From Bacillus bingmayongensis (lineage in GTDB: Bacteria > Bacillota > Bacilli > Bacillales > Bacillaceae_G): DNA of 64,000 nucleotides. The stretch spans positions 23,265 through 87,264 of the forward strand of contig NZ_AKCS01000018.1 of NCBI RefSeq assembly GCF_000299035.1. The letters run 5' to 3'. Below, piece after piece: positions 45,563-55,164 of the stretch; positions within the stretch are counted from its first letter, which is position 1, and each line of letters opens with the position of its first letter. The notes under the pieces are model-generated. The model made no database searches. It saw nothing but the letters and a program-made list of their open reading frames with translations, and was not told the origin of the DNA. The translations under genes and the position numbers were made by a program.

Positions 45563-46413
45563 CAGTTTTTCCCAGATAATAGTTCTAAAATGCGATTTAA
45601 ATCTTCTTTATTGAAAAATTCTATTTCAATTTTTCCTTTTTCTTTTTTTGTTTCTTTAATTTTTACACCTGTCCCAAATTTTTCTCTTAACAACGTTTCA
45701 CGTTCTTCGAAAAATATATTTCGTTCTTGCTTCACTTTCTTTGTTTCACGTGAAACTCGCTGATGCATCTGCTGAACAATTTGCTCTAACTGCCTAACAT
45801 TTAATCCTTCCTTTTCAATACGCTTCAATAAAGACTTTAGCTGTTCTTCATCTTTTATTGTAAGTAATGTCCGTCCATGTGCCATGGATAGATTTCCATC
45901 TGCAATCATCTCTTGAACAAATGAAGGAAGGGTAAGTAACCGAACATAATTAGCAATATACGGTCTACTTTTTCCAAGACGCTTTGCTAATTGCTCTTGC
46001 GTTACATTTAGCTCATCCATTAGCATTTGATATGCCAAAGCTTCTTCCATTGGATTTAAATCTTCACGTTGTAAATTTTCTAACAAGGCAAATTCCATCA
46101 TTTGCTGTTCATTTAATTCTCGAACGACAGCTGGAACTGTTTCAAGGCGTGCCTCTTTTGCAGCACGGTATCTTCGTTCACCAGCAACAATTTCGTATCC
46201 TTTAATACTTTTCCTTACGATCAAAGGTTGTAAAATGCCATGTTCTTTAATAGATGCTGCCAATTCTTGGATTGTTTCTTTTTGAAAGTTTTTACGCGGT
46301 TGGTAGGGGTTTGGCCTTAATTCATTTAGTGCAATTTCTTGAATTTTCTCTTCCTCTTTCACATCTAAATCTGGAAAGAACGCATTAATCCCTCTTCCTA
46401 ATCCTTTAGCCAC
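45562..46413 (-). CDS. parB: Chromosome segregation protein ParB (Spo0J)
   Basis: 283 residues. The N-terminal CTP-binding domain has ELRPNPYQPRK and the GERRYRAAK motif near residue 80. The helix-turn-helix is in TQEQLAKRLGKSRPYIANYVRLL near 140-160, and a C-terminal dimer domain follows. It loads at parS and slides as a clamp, recruiting condensin and stimulating ParA. The GTG at 46413 gives MAKGLGRGIN, matching B. subtilis Spo0J; a TTG two codons up is also possible. It overlaps the parA end by 8 bases and carries a parS site within. Confidence 0.95.
   Translation of the reverse strand: MAKGLGRGINAFFPDLDVKEEEKIQEIALNELRPNPYQPRKNFQKETIQELAASIKEHGILQPLIVRKSIKGYEIVAGERRYRAAKEARLETVPAVVRELNEQQMMEFALLENLQREDLNPMEEALAYQMLMDELNVTQEQLAKRLGKSRPYIANYVRLLTLPSFVQEMIADGNLSMAHGRTLLTIKDEEQLKSLLKRIEKEGLNVRQLEQIVQQMHQRVSRETKKVKQERNIFFEERETLLREKFGTGVKIKETKKEKGKIEIEFFNKEDLNRILELLSGKN
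45742..45757. promoter_or_regulatory. parS site within parB
   Basis: TGTTTCACGTGAAACT agrees with the parS consensus TGTTTCACGTGAAACA at 15 of 16 positions. The main B. subtilis parS also lies inside spo0J. Confidence 0.92.
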
Positions 46414-47167
46414 CAGCAATCACTTCCTCTGCTAAATCTATATATACTTCTGCACCCCTTGATTTAGCATCATACTGCATAATTGGTTTCCCATGACTTG
46501 GAGCTTCACTTAAACGAACATTGCGTGGAATAATAGAACGATATACTTTATCTCGAAAATATTTCTTCACTTCATCTATAACCTGAATCCCTAAATTTGT
46601 ACGTGCATCTAACATCGTTAACAGTACACCTTGAATTGCTAAATTTTTATTTAAGTGCTTTTGTACAAGTCGAACTGTATTTAGTAATTGACTCAACCCT
46701 TCCAATGCGTAGTATTCACACTGAACAGGAATAATAACGGAATCCGCTGCCGTTAGTGCATTAATTGTTAATAAGCCTAAAGATGGGGGACAATCAATAA
46801 TAATATAATCATATTCATTACGAATTGGCTGCAAAGCCCTCTGTAAACGAACTTCCCGGGAAATGGTTGGTACCAGTTCAATCTCAGCACCTGCCAATTG
46901 AATTGTAGCAGGTAGAACATCTAAGTTTTCAGTTGCGGTTTTTTGTATAACCCCTTGAACCTCTGCATCTTCTACAAGGACATTATAAATACATTGATCT
47001 AACTCCGACTTTTCAATTCCTACACCTGTCGTTGCGTTCCCTTGAGCATCAATGTCAATAAGCAGTACTTTTTTTCCTACCTGTGCCAATCCAGCTCCTA
47101 GGTTAACAGACGTTGTTGTTTTTCCTACACCGCCTTTTTGATTAGCAATAGCAATGATTTTTCCCAT
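46406..47167 (-). CDS. parA: Chromosome segregation ATPase ParA (Soj)
   Basis: 253 residues, the length of B. subtilis Soj. The deviant Walker A is KGGVGKTT near residue 11, Walker A' IIDCPPSLGLLT near 120 and the switch region DIDAQGNATTG near 40. It binds DNA as an ATP dimer, is cycled by ParB and also modulates DnaA. The ATG at 47167 follows AGGTGA; six codons upstream are open without a ribosome site. First gene of parAB. Confidence 0.96.
   Translation of the reverse strand: MGKIIAIANQKGGVGKTTTSVNLGAGLAQVGKKVLLIDIDAQGNATTGVGIEKSELDQCIYNVLVEDAEVQGVIQKTATENLDVLPATIQLAGAEIELVPTISREVRLQRALQPIRNEYDYIIIDCPPSLGLLTINALTAADSVIIPVQCEYYALEGLSQLLNTVRLVQKHLNKNLAIQGVLLTMLDARTNLGIQVIDEVKKYFRDKVYRSIIPRNVRLSEAPSHGKPIMQYDAKSRGAEVYIDLAEEVIAGG
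46851..46864. promoter_or_regulatory. Noc-binding-site-like sequence within parA
   Basis: ACTTCCCGGGAAAT matches the Noc consensus ATTTCCCGGGAAAT at 13 of 14 positions. It lies in the parA coding region, about 1 kb from the noc gene. Confidence 0.6.
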
Positions 47168-47318
47168 GATGTCACCTACTTTCAACCTTTCTGTCTTATT
47201 CTAAAAATAATTATGTTTATTGTAACATGAAATGAAAATTTTTCTTTTGCATCCTTATTAAACTTCAAAATTTATTCTAAAACTCCTTCTTCATTTAGGA
47301 AGAAAAATATAGAAAAAA

Positions 47319-47343
47319 AGACCTCTCCCAAAGGGTGAGATCT
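47319..47343 (-). terminator. Terminator of noc
   Basis: A stem of 11 positions with two mismatches, AGACCTCTCCC, a 3-base loop and GGGTGAGATCT; the minus strand then has a long T run. Confidence 0.8.
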
Positions 47344-47357
47344 CTATCACATATGAG

Positions 47358-48230
47358 TTATTTTTTTTTAGGAATCTTAATTGTGATCTGATAGTACTCA
47401 TCAAATTCTTCTTCTTCAGAATTTACGTTCAGTCCACTATTTGCAACCATTTGCAAAGATTGTCTAATTGTATTCATCGCAATTCGCATATCACGACTTA
47501 CCGCTTTCTGTTTTGCCTTACGCTTTGGTTTTACTTCCTCCAGTAGCTTAGCAATACGTTCCTCGGTCTGTTTTACATTCAATTGCTTTTCTACAATTTC
47601 CTGTAAAACCTTTAACTGCAATTCTTCATTTTTTAAAGGAATAAGAGCACGAGCGTGACGTTCTGTAATATTCTTTTCTAACAATGCTCGTTTAATTTCT
47701 TCAGGCAGCTTTAATAATCGCAACTTATTTGCGATTGTTGATTGTCCTTTTCCTAGCCTCTGTGCTAATGCCTCTTGTGTTAAATTATGTAACTCAATTA
47801 GCTTTTGATAAGCAACAGCCTCTTCAATTGCTGTTAACTCTTCACGTTGCAAGTTCTCAATTAGAGCAACAGAAGCTGTTTCCGTATCATTTAAGTTTTT
47901 AATAATTGCCGGAACCTTTTCCCAACCTAATTTCGTCGCAGCACGAAAACGTCTTTCCCCGGCAATAATTTCATACTTATCGTCTTCATATTGCCTTATA
48001 ACAATTGGTTGAATGAGTCCATGTGTACGAATGGTCAAGGCAAGTTCATCGATTCGTGCGTCATCAAAAACTGTACGTGGTTGATAACGATTTGGAATGA
48101 TATTAGCTATCGGAATTTCTTGTATTTCTTCATGTATCTTTTTATCTATTTCTTCATGGCTTTCGTCTTGTAATTCGAATTCGCTCTCTTTATCTCCAAA
48201 GCCAAATAAACGAGAAAACGTATTTTTCAT
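47358..48230 (-). CDS. noc: Nucleoid occlusion protein Noc
   Basis: 290 residues, a ParB paralogue. An N-terminal amphipathic membrane-targeting stretch ([15 protein letters not shown]) is typical of Noc and absent from ParB. The CTPase domain ([25 protein letters not shown]), a helix-turn-helix ([23 protein letters not shown]) and a dimer domain follow. It spreads from its DNA sites and blocks division over the nucleoid. The ATG at 48230 follows GGTGGA. It is separate from parAB, with its own terminator and a palindrome in its leader. Confidence 0.94.
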   Translation of the reverse strand: MKNTFSRLFGFGDKESEFELQDESHEEIDKKIHEEIQEIPIANIIPNRYQPRTVFDDARIDELALTIRTHGLIQPIVIRQYEDDKYEIIAGERRFRAATKLGWEKVPAIIKNLNDTETASVALIENLQREELTAIEEAVAYQKLIELHNLTQEALAQRLGKGQSTIANKLRLLKLPEEIKRALLEKNITERHARALIPLKNEELQLKVLQEIVEKQLNVKQTEERIAKLLEEVKPKRKAKQKAVSRDMRIAMNTIRQSLQMVANSGLNVNSEEEEFDEYYQITIKIPKKK

Positions 48231-48272
48231 ACATATTCCACCACCTTTGGGCCTATTGAATGTCCTACACAG

Positions 48273-48294
48273 AAATGTTTCCTATGAAACATTT
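48273..48294. promoter_or_regulatory. parS-like palindrome upstream of noc
   Basis: AAATGTTTC and GAAACATTT are exact 9-base arms around CTAT. The outer parts equal parS (TGTTTC...GAAACA), but the central ACGT is replaced by CTAT. It lies 43-64 bases before the noc start and may be an autoregulatory site for Noc or ParB. Confidence 0.5.
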
Positions 48295-48335
48295 ACGTTT
48301 TCATTTATATAATTTAATCTTACGTCTAATAAGAT

Positions 48336-49055
48336 TTATTTTTCAATAGGTAATTTATTGGGTGTCCCTGGCTTACGCGGATATTTCTTTGGTGTCTTGC
48401 GCTTTTTCACGATTGATAAAATGTTACGTTCACTTTCTTCAAATGGTAATTGAAAAGTAGACATCTCTTTTAGCTCACCGCCAAGCACTTCTAAAGCATA
48501 CTTACCATTTTCAATCTCTTCATTGGCAGCTGCACCTTTCATAGCGATAAATGTCCCACCTACTTTTACAAGAGGTAAACATAACTCACTCAATACAGAA
48601 AGACGTGCTACTGCACGCGCCATCACGATATCAAACGATTCACGTACACTTTCTTTTTTCCCGAATGTTTCAGCACGATCATGGCAAAATGCAACATCAC
48701 TTAACTCTAATTTTTGCGCTAAATGATTTAAAAAGTTGATGCGTTTTTGCAATGAATCCACAATCGTTACTTTTAAATGCGGGAAACAAATTTTCAATGG
48801 AATACTTGGAAATCCAGCACCTGCACCGACATCACAAATAGAAAATGGTTTTGAAAAATCATTATAAAAAGCAGCTGTGATCGAGTCAAAAAAGTGTTTT
48901 AAATACACTTCCTCTTTCTCTGTAATAGCTGTTAAATTCATTTTCTCATTCCATTCCACTAATGTTTCAAAGTAAATTTCAAATTGCTCTAATTGCCTAG
49001 GAGAAAGGGTAATTCCTCTTTCTCCTAGCATAGATTGAAATTGTTCTATGTTCAT
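48336..49055 (-). CDS. rsmG: 16S rRNA (guanine-527-N7) methyltransferase RsmG (GidB)
   Basis: 239 residues, a Rossmann methyltransferase. The SAM loop is [16 protein letters not shown] near residue 73, followed by the acidic motif [14 protein letters not shown] and [10 protein letters not shown]. It methylates G527 in the 530 loop of 16S rRNA; loss gives low-level streptomycin resistance. The ATG at 49055 follows AAGGAG. It is downstream of mnmG by 22 bases, so mnmE-mnmG-rsmG are probably co-transcribed. Confidence 0.96.
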   Translation of the reverse strand: MNIEQFQSMLGERGITLSPRQLEQFEIYFETLVEWNEKMNLTAITEKEEVYLKHFFDSITAAFYNDFSKPFSICDVGAGAGFPSIPLKICFPHLKVTIVDSLQKRINFLNHLAQKLELSDVAFCHDRAETFGKKESVRESFDIVMARAVARLSVLSELCLPLVKVGGTFIAMKGAAANEEIENGKYALEVLGGELKEMSTFQLPFEESERNILSIVKKRKTPKKYPRKPGTPNKLPIEK

Positions 49056-49077
49056 CTTGCCATATCTCCTTACTTAT

Positions 49078-50967
49078 TTATTGGTTCGATACTCGCGCAA
49101 TTTTTCCTTGTTCGATATACACAAGTAAAATGGAAATATCAGCTGGATTTACTCCGGAAATACGGGACGCTTGCCCCATAGACAGAGGACGAACATCTTT
49201 TAATTTTTGTCTCGCTTCAGAAGCGATTCCAGAAATTGCATCGTAATCAATGTCGACAGGAATCTTTTTGCTTTCCATTTTCTTCATACGTTCTACTTGT
49301 TGTAAGGATTTTTCAATATATCCTTCATACTTAATTTGAATTTCTACCTGCTCTGCGATTTCATCGTGTATTTCCACTTCACTTGGTGCAAGAATGCGAA
49401 TATGTTCATACGTCATTTCCGGACGACGTAGTAAGTCACTTGCACGTATTCCATCCTTTAATTCACTTCCACCAACACTGCGAATTAATTCTTGCACTTC
49501 GGGGCGCGGTTTAATAATAATGCTTTCTAAACGGGATTTTTCTTGATCAATCTGTTCCTTTTTCGCGCTAAAACGCTCATAGCGCTCTTCTGGAATTAAG
49601 CCAATTTCATGACCAATTTCCGTTAAACGAAGATCCGCATTATCATGACGCAATAATAAACGATATTCAGCTCGGGATGTTAAAAGACGATATGGTTCAT
49701 TCGTCCCTTTTGTCACAAGGTCGTCAATTAAAACACCAATATAAGCATCTGAACGACCTAAAATAACCTCTTTCTTCCCTAGGGAGCGGCACGCTGCGTT
49801 AATTCCAGCCATAATTCCTTGTCCTGCTGCTTCTTCATAGCCAGACGTACCGTTAATTTGACCTGCTGTATATAAGTTTTTAATTTTTTTCGTTTCAAGT
49901 GTCGGCCACAGCTGCGTTGGTACAATTGCATCATACTCAATAGCATAACCTGTACGCATCATCTCAACATTTTCTAAACCAGGAATCGTTTTAAGCATTT
50001 CACGTTGCACATCTTCCGGTAAGCTTGTTGACAAACCTTGTACATATACTTCCTGTGTATTACGACCTTCCGGCTCTAAGAAAATTTGGTGGCGTGGTTT
50101 ATCATTAAATCGCACCACTTTATCTTCAATTGAAGGACAGTAACGTGGACCTGTTCCTTTAATCATACCAGAATACATAGCTGAACGATGCAAGTTTCGA
50201 TCAATTAAACGATGTGTCTCTTCGCTTGTATATGTTAGCCAACATGGAATTTGATCCATAATAAATTTTGTAGTTTCAAAAGAAAATGCACGTGGTTTTT
50301 CATCCCCCGGCTGAATTTCTGTTTTACTATAATCAATTGTATTGCTATTCACACGAGGAGGCGTACCTGTTTTAAATCTGACAAGGTCAAAGCCAAGTTC
50401 CTCTAAATGCTCAGATAATGTGATAGACGGTTGCTGATTATTTGGACCACTTGAGTACTTCAAATCACCCATAATAATCTCACCACGTAAGAATGTACCA
50501 GTTGTAATTACAACTGTTTTCGCTGTATATTCAGCTCCTGATTGTGTAATTACACCTTTACATACATCATCCTCAACAATTAGGCGCTCTACCATTCCTT
50601 GACGTAATGTTAAATTTGGCGTTTCTTCAATCGTTTTCTTTAATTCGTGTTGATATGAAAATTTATCTGCTTGTGCACGAAGAGCACGTACAGCTGGACC
50701 TTTCCCCGTGTTCAACATACGCATTTGGATGTGAGTTTTATCAATATTACGTCCCATTTCACCGCCTAATGCATCAATTTCTCGTACAACAATCCCTTTT
50801 GCTGGTCCACCAACAGAAGGATTACACGGCATAAATGCAACCATATCTAAATTAATTGTTAACATTAATGTTTTTGAGCCCATTCGTGCTGCTGCAAGAC
50901 CAGCTTCACATCCTGCATGACCTGCACCGATTACTATGACATCGTAAGAACCGGCATTGTATCCCAT
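49078..50967 (-). CDS. mnmG: tRNA uridine-34 5-carboxymethylaminomethyl enzyme MnmG (GidA)
   Basis: 629 residues. The FAD-binding motif [19 protein letters not shown] starts at about residue 11. The conserved signature [11 protein letters not shown] lies near 270, and [15 protein letters not shown]-type sequence near 370. The C-terminal helical domain contacts MnmE ([17 protein letters not shown]). With MnmE it modifies the wobble uridine of certain tRNAs. The ATG at 50967 follows GGAGG. It lies 46 bases downstream of mnmE. Confidence 0.97.
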   Translation of the reverse strand: MGYNAGSYDVIVIGAGHAGCEAGLAAARMGSKTLMLTINLDMVAFMPCNPSVGGPAKGIVVREIDALGGEMGRNIDKTHIQMRMLNTGKGPAVRALRAQADKFSYQHELKKTIEETPNLTLRQGMVERLIVEDDVCKGVITQSGAEYTAKTVVITTGTFLRGEIIMGDLKYSSGPNNQQPSITLSEHLEELGFDLVRFKTGTPPRVNSNTIDYSKTEIQPGDEKPRAFSFETTKFIMDQIPCWLTYTSEETHRLIDRNLHRSAMYSGMIKGTGPRYCPSIEDKVVRFNDKPRHQIFLEPEGRNTQEVYVQGLSTSLPEDVQREMLKTIPGLENVEMMRTGYAIEYDAIVPTQLWPTLETKKIKNLYTAGQINGTSGYEEAAGQGIMAGINAACRSLGKKEVILGRSDAYIGVLIDDLVTKGTNEPYRLLTSRAEYRLLLRHDNADLRLTEIGHEIGLIPEERYERFSAKKEQIDQEKSRLESIIIKPRPEVQELIRSVGGSELKDGIRASDLLRRPEMTYEHIRILAPSEVEIHDEIAEQVEIQIKYEGYIEKSLQQVERMKKMESKKIPVDIDYDAISGIASEARQKLKDVRPLSMGQASRISGVNPADISILLVYIEQGKIARVSNQ

Positions 50968-51013
50968 TATTTATTCCTCCTAAGATCATCTATCCTTCTA
51001 AAATACCTATATG

Positions 51014-52390
51014 TTATTTTCCTAAACAAAATTGAGAAAACAATTGATCAATTAGGCTTTCATGGACAGTATCACCAGTAATTTCACCAAGTATTTCCCA
51101 CGTTCTTGTTAGATCAATTTGAACCATATCAATTGGAACACCGTTCTCTATTGCCTCAATAGCATCTCCAATTGTCTTTTCCGCTTGTGTTAATAAACCG
51201 ATATGTCTTGCATTAGAAACATACGTCATATCTGCCGACTCAATTGTTCCTTCAAAGAATAGATCTGCTATCGCCTTTTCTAGCTCATCTACGCCTTTTT
51301 CCTCAATTAGGGACGTTGTAATCATACGATTTTCACCTGATAATTCTGTAACACGTTCCATATCAATTTGCTTTGGTAAATCTGTTTTATTTACAATAAC
51401 AATAAAGTCTTTTCCTTGAACCGCACGGAATAATTCTTCATCTTCAGTCGTTAATGCTTCACTATAGTTTACTACAATTAGAACTAAATCAGCTTGCCCC
51501 ATCATCTTTTTTGATCGCTCTACACCAATTCGTTCAACGACATCTTCCGTTTCACGGATTCCCGCCGTATCAATAAGTTTCAGTGGTACACCACGAACAT
51601 TGACATACTCTTCAATGACATCACGCGTTGTGCCTGCTATATCCGTCACAATCGCCTTTTTCTCTTGAACAAGGCTATTTAATAATGAAGATTTCCCAAC
51701 GTTTGGTCTTCCAATAATTGCTGTTGCAATTCCTTCTCGTAAAATTTTCCCTTGCTTAGATGTCTCCAATATTTTTTTAATTTCGCCGCGAACATGTGTG
51801 GCTTTTTCAATTAAAATATTGTGGGTCATTTCTTCTACATCATCGTATTCTGGATAATCTATATTCACTTCTACATGAGCTAATGTTTCTAAAATCTCTT
51901 GACGAAGACGACCAATTAATTTAGATAATCGCCCTTCCATTTGATTAATTGCTACGTTCATCGCTCGATCTGTTTTCGCACGAATCAAATCCATTACAGC
52001 TTCCGCTTGCGACAAGTCAATACGCCCATTTAAAAATGCGCGCTTTGTAAATTCACCTGGCTCGGCCAAACGTACTCCTTGAGCCAAAATAAGTTGTAAT
52101 ACTTTATTTACAGAAACAAGACCACCGTGACAATTGATTTCTACAATATTTTCACGGGTAAATGTCTTTGGCGCTCGCATAATTGACACCATTACTTCTT
52201 CGATTACTTGATCTGTATCTAAATCAACAATATGACCGTAGTGAATCGTATGAGAAGAAACTGTCGTTAAATCTTTCCCTTTAAAAATGCGATTGACCTT
52301 TTCAATCGCATCCTCTCCACTTACTCGAACAATGGCAATTGCCCCTTCTCCAAGTGCCGTGGAAATTGCAGCAATTGTATCAAAATCCAT
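51014..52390 (-). CDS. mnmE: tRNA modification GTPase MnmE (TrmE/ThdF)
   Basis: 458 residues. The N-terminal tetrahydrofolate-binding domain ([20 protein letters not shown]) is followed by helices with an inserted G domain: G1 [12 protein letters not shown] near residue 228, G3 DTAGIRET near 273 and G4 NKTDL near 337. The chain ends FCLGK, the conserved C-terminal Cys motif. It is the GTPase partner of MnmG. The ATG at 52390 follows GAGGTGAAAG. The interval upstream, to jag, carries a terminator and DnaA boxes. Confidence 0.97.
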   Translation of the reverse strand: MDFDTIAAISTALGEGAIAIVRVSGEDAIEKVNRIFKGKDLTTVSSHTIHYGHIVDLDTDQVIEEVMVSIMRAPKTFTRENIVEINCHGGLVSVNKVLQLILAQGVRLAEPGEFTKRAFLNGRIDLSQAEAVMDLIRAKTDRAMNVAINQMEGRLSKLIGRLRQEILETLAHVEVNIDYPEYDDVEEMTHNILIEKATHVRGEIKKILETSKQGKILREGIATAIIGRPNVGKSSLLNSLVQEKKAIVTDIAGTTRDVIEEYVNVRGVPLKLIDTAGIRETEDVVERIGVERSKKMMGQADLVLIVVNYSEALTTEDEELFRAVQGKDFIVIVNKTDLPKQIDMERVTELSGENRMITTSLIEEKGVDELEKAIADLFFEGTIESADMTYVSNARHIGLLTQAEKTIGDAIEAIENGVPIDMVQIDLTRTWEILGEITGDTVHESLIDQLFSQFCLGK

Positions 52391-52517
52391 GTCCTTTCAC
52401 CTCGCTTGCTTATTTCTCTCTATTTCAACATGATTTTTACCTTCACTAAACTATTAGGATACCATAACGAACCTATCTACAAAAGAATAATAACTCATTT
52501 TATTATGTCCTCATGTA

Positions 52518-52560
52518 AAAAACACTAAACTTATTCACAGTGGATAAGTTTAGTGTTTTT
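52518..52560. terminator. Long terminator between jag and mnmE, with DnaA boxes inside
   Basis: A 17-bp perfect stem, with AACACTAAACTTAT and its complement, around a 9-base loop; T-rich on both strands. It backs up the jag terminator. Box-like TTATTCACA and the reverse of TTATCCACT lie in the upper stem and loop. Confidence 0.88.
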
Positions 52561-52571
52561 AATTATCCACA
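52532..52571. promoter_or_regulatory. DnaA-box cluster in the jag-mnmE interval
   Basis: TTATCCACA at 52563-52571 (perfect), TTATTCACA at 52532-52540 (one mismatch) and, on the opposite strand, TTATCCACT near 52539-52547 (one mismatch). B. subtilis has a DnaA-box cluster in the same interval (jag-thdF). Confidence 0.72.
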
Positions 52572-52573
52572 AG

Positions 52574-52604
52574 AAAAAACCGGCACTCATATGAGTAACC
52601 GGTT
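52574..52604 (-). terminator. Terminator of rpmH-rnpA-yidC-jag
   Basis: ACCGG/CCGGT and ACTCAT/ATGAGT stems with a small internal loop; the minus strand ends CCGGTTTTTTC. It overlaps the jag stop. Confidence 0.8.
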
Positions 52605-53220
52605 ATTTGGAAGATATTACAACATGTCGATGGGGTTCTTTACCTTCAGAAGTTGTAATTACATTTGGATGATTGGATAATGCTTGATGGATAATTTTTC
52701 TCTCAAAAGAGGGCATTGGTTCTAGCACAACATTTTTTTTAGTTACCATTACCTGCTTTGCTAACCGATAAGAAAGCGATTCTAACGTATCTTTTCTCTT
52801 ACTACGATAGTTTTCAGCATCAATTGTGATACCGATATATTGCTTTGTACTACGATTCGCAACAAGTTTTGTTAAATATTGTAAGGAGTTTAATGTATGT
52901 CCTCTTTTTCCGATCAATATCCCTACATCTTTACCAGAAAGTGTAAATTCAATTTCTCGACCTTTTACATTTTTCGTAATCATCACATCCACACCCATTT
53001 CCTGAACAACACTTTGTAAGTATCGCTCAGCTTCTTGGATGGGATCTTTCTTCACTACAACTTCTACAATAGCTGGACGATTCCCTATAAATCCTAGAAA
53101 TCCTCTCTTACCCTCATCAACAACATTCACATCTACTTGATCCCTTGAAACCTTTAATTGTCTTAAAGCATCTTGTACTGCCAGCTCGACTGTTTGTCCT
53201 TTAGCAGTAATTATACTCAC
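52603..53220 (-). CDS. jag: RNA-binding protein Jag (KhpB)
   Basis: 205 residues in three domains: Jag_N ([18 protein letters not shown]), a KH domain with [15 protein letters not shown] near residue 112, and R3H near 175 ([15 protein letters not shown]). It binds RNA, often with KhpA, and affects cell elongation and sporulation. It starts at GTG (53220), 9 bases after AGGAGG; the start overlaps the yidC stop by 4 bases. Confidence 0.94.
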   Translation of the reverse strand: MSIITAKGQTVELAVQDALRQLKVSRDQVDVNVVDEGKRGFLGFIGNRPAIVEVVVKKDPIQEAERYLQSVVQEMGVDVMITKNVKGREIEFTLSGKDVGILIGKRGHTLNSLQYLTKLVANRSTKQYIGITIDAENYRSKRKDTLESLSYRLAKQVMVTKKNVVLEPMPSFERKIIHQALSNHPNVITTSEGKEPHRHVVISSK

Positions 53221-53984
53221 TTGCTTGATCCTCCTGCCTTACTAGCCTTAATTTCTGGCCCTTTGATCATATACATTTGAGCGATACCAAAGATGTTACC
53301 AACTACCCAGTATAGAGATAATGCTGCTGGGAAGTTAATTGCAAAGATTAAAATCATAATTGGCATAAGCCATACCATCATTGCCATTTGTGGATTTTGT
53401 CCAGCAGTACCTGCCATAGCAACCTTTTGCTGAATAAATGTTGTGATTGCCGCAACAACTGGAAGGATATAGTACGGATCTGCCTGTCCTAAATCAAACC
53501 ATAAGAATGTATGTTTACTAATCTCTTCTGTTCTCATAATCGCATGATAAAATGCGAATAAAATCGGCATTTGAACAAAGATTGGTAAACAACCTGCTAA
53601 CGGGTTTACACCATTCTTTTGATACAACTGCATCATTTCTTGTTGCAGTTTTTGCTGTGTTGCTTGATCTTTAGAGCTATACTTCTCTTTTAATTTCACC
53701 ATTTCTGGTTGCAGTGCTTGCATTGCTTTCGTACTCTTCGTTTGTTTAATCATTAATGGTAATAACGCAAAACGAATAATAAGAGTCGTAACAACAATCG
53801 CTAAACCATAATTACTACCAAATAAGTTTGCAAAATATGTGATTAACTGAGAAAGCGGGTATACGAAATATTCATTCCAGATCCCTGTGCTTTTCGGTGT
53901 AATCGGCTGATTCACTTCACTACAGCCCGCAGTGATCGCCATTAAAGCAATAACCATGGCTAGTAAGCCTATCTTCTTTTTCAC
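53217..53984 (-). CDS. yidC: Membrane insertase YidC (SpoIIIJ/OxaA1)
   Basis: 255 residues. A lipoprotein signal ([17 protein letters not shown], lipobox Cys21) is followed by five membrane helices and the YidC core ([40 protein letters not shown]). The conserved arginine of the hydrophilic groove is in [10 protein letters not shown]. It inserts membrane proteins with or without Sec; the B. subtilis homologue SpoIIIJ is needed for forespore gene activation. Starts at GTG (53984) after AAGGAGGAG. Confidence 0.96.
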   Translation of the reverse strand: MKKKIGLLAMVIALMAITAGCSEVNQPITPKSTGIWNEYFVYPLSQLITYFANLFGSNYGLAIVVTTLIIRFALLPLMIKQTKSTKAMQALQPEMVKLKEKYSSKDQATQQKLQQEMMQLYQKNGVNPLAGCLPIFVQMPILFAFYHAIMRTEEISKHTFLWFDLGQADPYYILPVVAAITTFIQQKVAMAGTAGQNPQMAMMVWLMPIMILIFAINFPAALSLYWVVGNIFGIAQMYMIKGPEIKASKAGGSSK

Positions 53985-54042
53985 AGCCTGCTCCTCCTTG
54001 TTTCGGTATGTATATAGTGTAATTCATTTCCCTTTTCCTACG

Positions 54043-54390
54043 CTACTTGTTTGTAATTTTAATACCAGAGCGCTTAAAGGCATGAATTAAGCTTTTCTTC
54101 AATTGTTCATATGTCATATCTGCACAAGGCTTCCTTGCTATTATAACAAAATCTTTTCCAGAATCTATCTCATCTTTTAATTCTGCAATCGATTGGCGAA
54201 TCATACGCTTAATCCGATTACGCACTACTGCATTTCCCAACTTTTTGCTAACGGAAAGACCAATGCGAAAGTATGGTTGCTCCGCTTTTTCAAGTTGATA
54301 CACCACAAACTGACGATTTGCATTTGATTTTCCATTTTGAAAAACAGCCTGAAATTCATCATTTTTCTTTATACGATTCTTTTTCTTCAT
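54043..54390 (-). CDS. rnpA: Ribonuclease P protein component
   Basis: 115 residues, basic. The RNR motif lies in [13 protein letters not shown] near residue 60, and [15 protein letters not shown] precedes it. It binds the pre-tRNA leader as the cofactor of the RNase P RNA. The ATG at 54390 has AGGAG 11 bases upstream; a GTG four codons earlier abuts that site, though it would match the 119-residue annotation sometimes used. It follows rpmH after 76 bases. Confidence 0.95.
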   Translation of the reverse strand: MKKKNRIKKNDEFQAVFQNGKSNANRQFVVYQLEKAEQPYFRIGLSVSKKLGNAVVRNRIKRMIRQSIAELKDEIDSGKDFVIIARKPCADMTYEQLKKSLIHAFKRSGIKITNK

Positions 54391-54444
54391 ATCAATTGAC
54401 ACTCCTGTATTTCATCAGCGGAAATTCATTATTACTAGAAAAAA

Positions 54445-54468
54445 AGACCACTGAACGATCAGTGGTCT
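54445..54468 (-). terminator. Hairpin after rpmH
   Basis: AGACCACTGA (54445-54454) and TCAGTGGTCT (54459-54468) form a perfect 10-bp stem, with a T run on the minus strand, overlapping the rpmH stop. It probably gives partial termination and keeps L34 in excess over RnpA. Confidence 0.88.
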
Positions 54469-54601
54469 ACGCAGATAATACTTTTCTTCCTTTACGACGA
54501 CGAGCTGCTAGCACTTTACGTCCGTTCGCTGTGCTCATACGGCTGCGGAAACCATGTACTTTGCTGCGCTTACGTTTATTTGGTTGGTAAGTTCTTTTCA
54601 T
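54467..54601 (-). CDS. rpmH: Ribosomal protein L34
   Basis: 44 residues: [18 protein letters not shown] at the start and [18 protein letters not shown] at the end, the full L34 signature. A small, arginine/lysine-rich protein of the large subunit. The ATG at 54601 follows GGGAGG with 10 bases. It heads the leftward rpmH-rnpA-yidC-jag operon and is the left border of oriC. Confidence 0.98.
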   Translation of the reverse strand: MKRTYQPNKRKRSKVHGFRSRMSTANGRKVLAARRRKGRKVLSA

Positions 54602-54750
54602 TATATGACACCTCCCTGAGGAATATCTGTTAAAGACAGTCTTATAAATTATAGTTAATCAACTAGGAAAATGTCAATGGTTCTCCAAATTTTCATCAAA
54701 TATTCATTTTGAACCTATTCACAATTTTTTTCACAGCTGTTTTATTCCTT

Positions 54751-55011
54751 TGTGGATAATGCATTTTTCATTTTTTTATATCCACAAATTATTTTTTCGC
54801 TTTTACACAGTATATCGTGTTGTGGACAAGTTTATTCCACAAGGTATTGATTTTGTGGATAACTTTTTGAAATTCATTGCTATCGCTATCTTTTTTTGAT
54901 ATTATAGTTGTGTTTTCACCTTGGACAAGTTTTCTACACTTGTATTTTATCCACAATTTGTGTATAACATGTGGACAGTTATAATCACATGTGGGTAAAT
55001 AGTTGTCCACA
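54751..55011. promoter_or_regulatory. oriC: oriC, DnaA-box region upstream of dnaA
   Basis: Perfect DnaA boxes lie at 54751-54759 (reverse), 54854-54862 (reverse) and 54947-54955 (forward). Single-mismatch boxes lie at 54778-54786, 54821-54829, 54990-54998 and 55003-55011, and a weaker one at 54970-54978. The 560-base gap between rpmH and dnaA is A+T rich and otherwise empty except for the divergent promoters. This corresponds to incA/incB of the bipartite B. subtilis origin. Confidence 0.92.
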
Positions 55012-55164
55012 TGTGTATTTTTTGTCGAAAACTCTATCTCGTATACAAACGACGTTTTTATGTTTTAAAATACGTTTCGTATAAATATACATCAATTATT
55101 TTTAAGGTTGTACAATCGTTGCACAACCTTATTCTTTTACCATCTTTGTAAAGGAGGGACACCT

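Noticed and set aside
54789-55010. Leftward open frame of 73 codons inside oriC
   Set aside because: It covers the DnaA boxes, has no ribosome site, and its composition simply reflects the box sequences.
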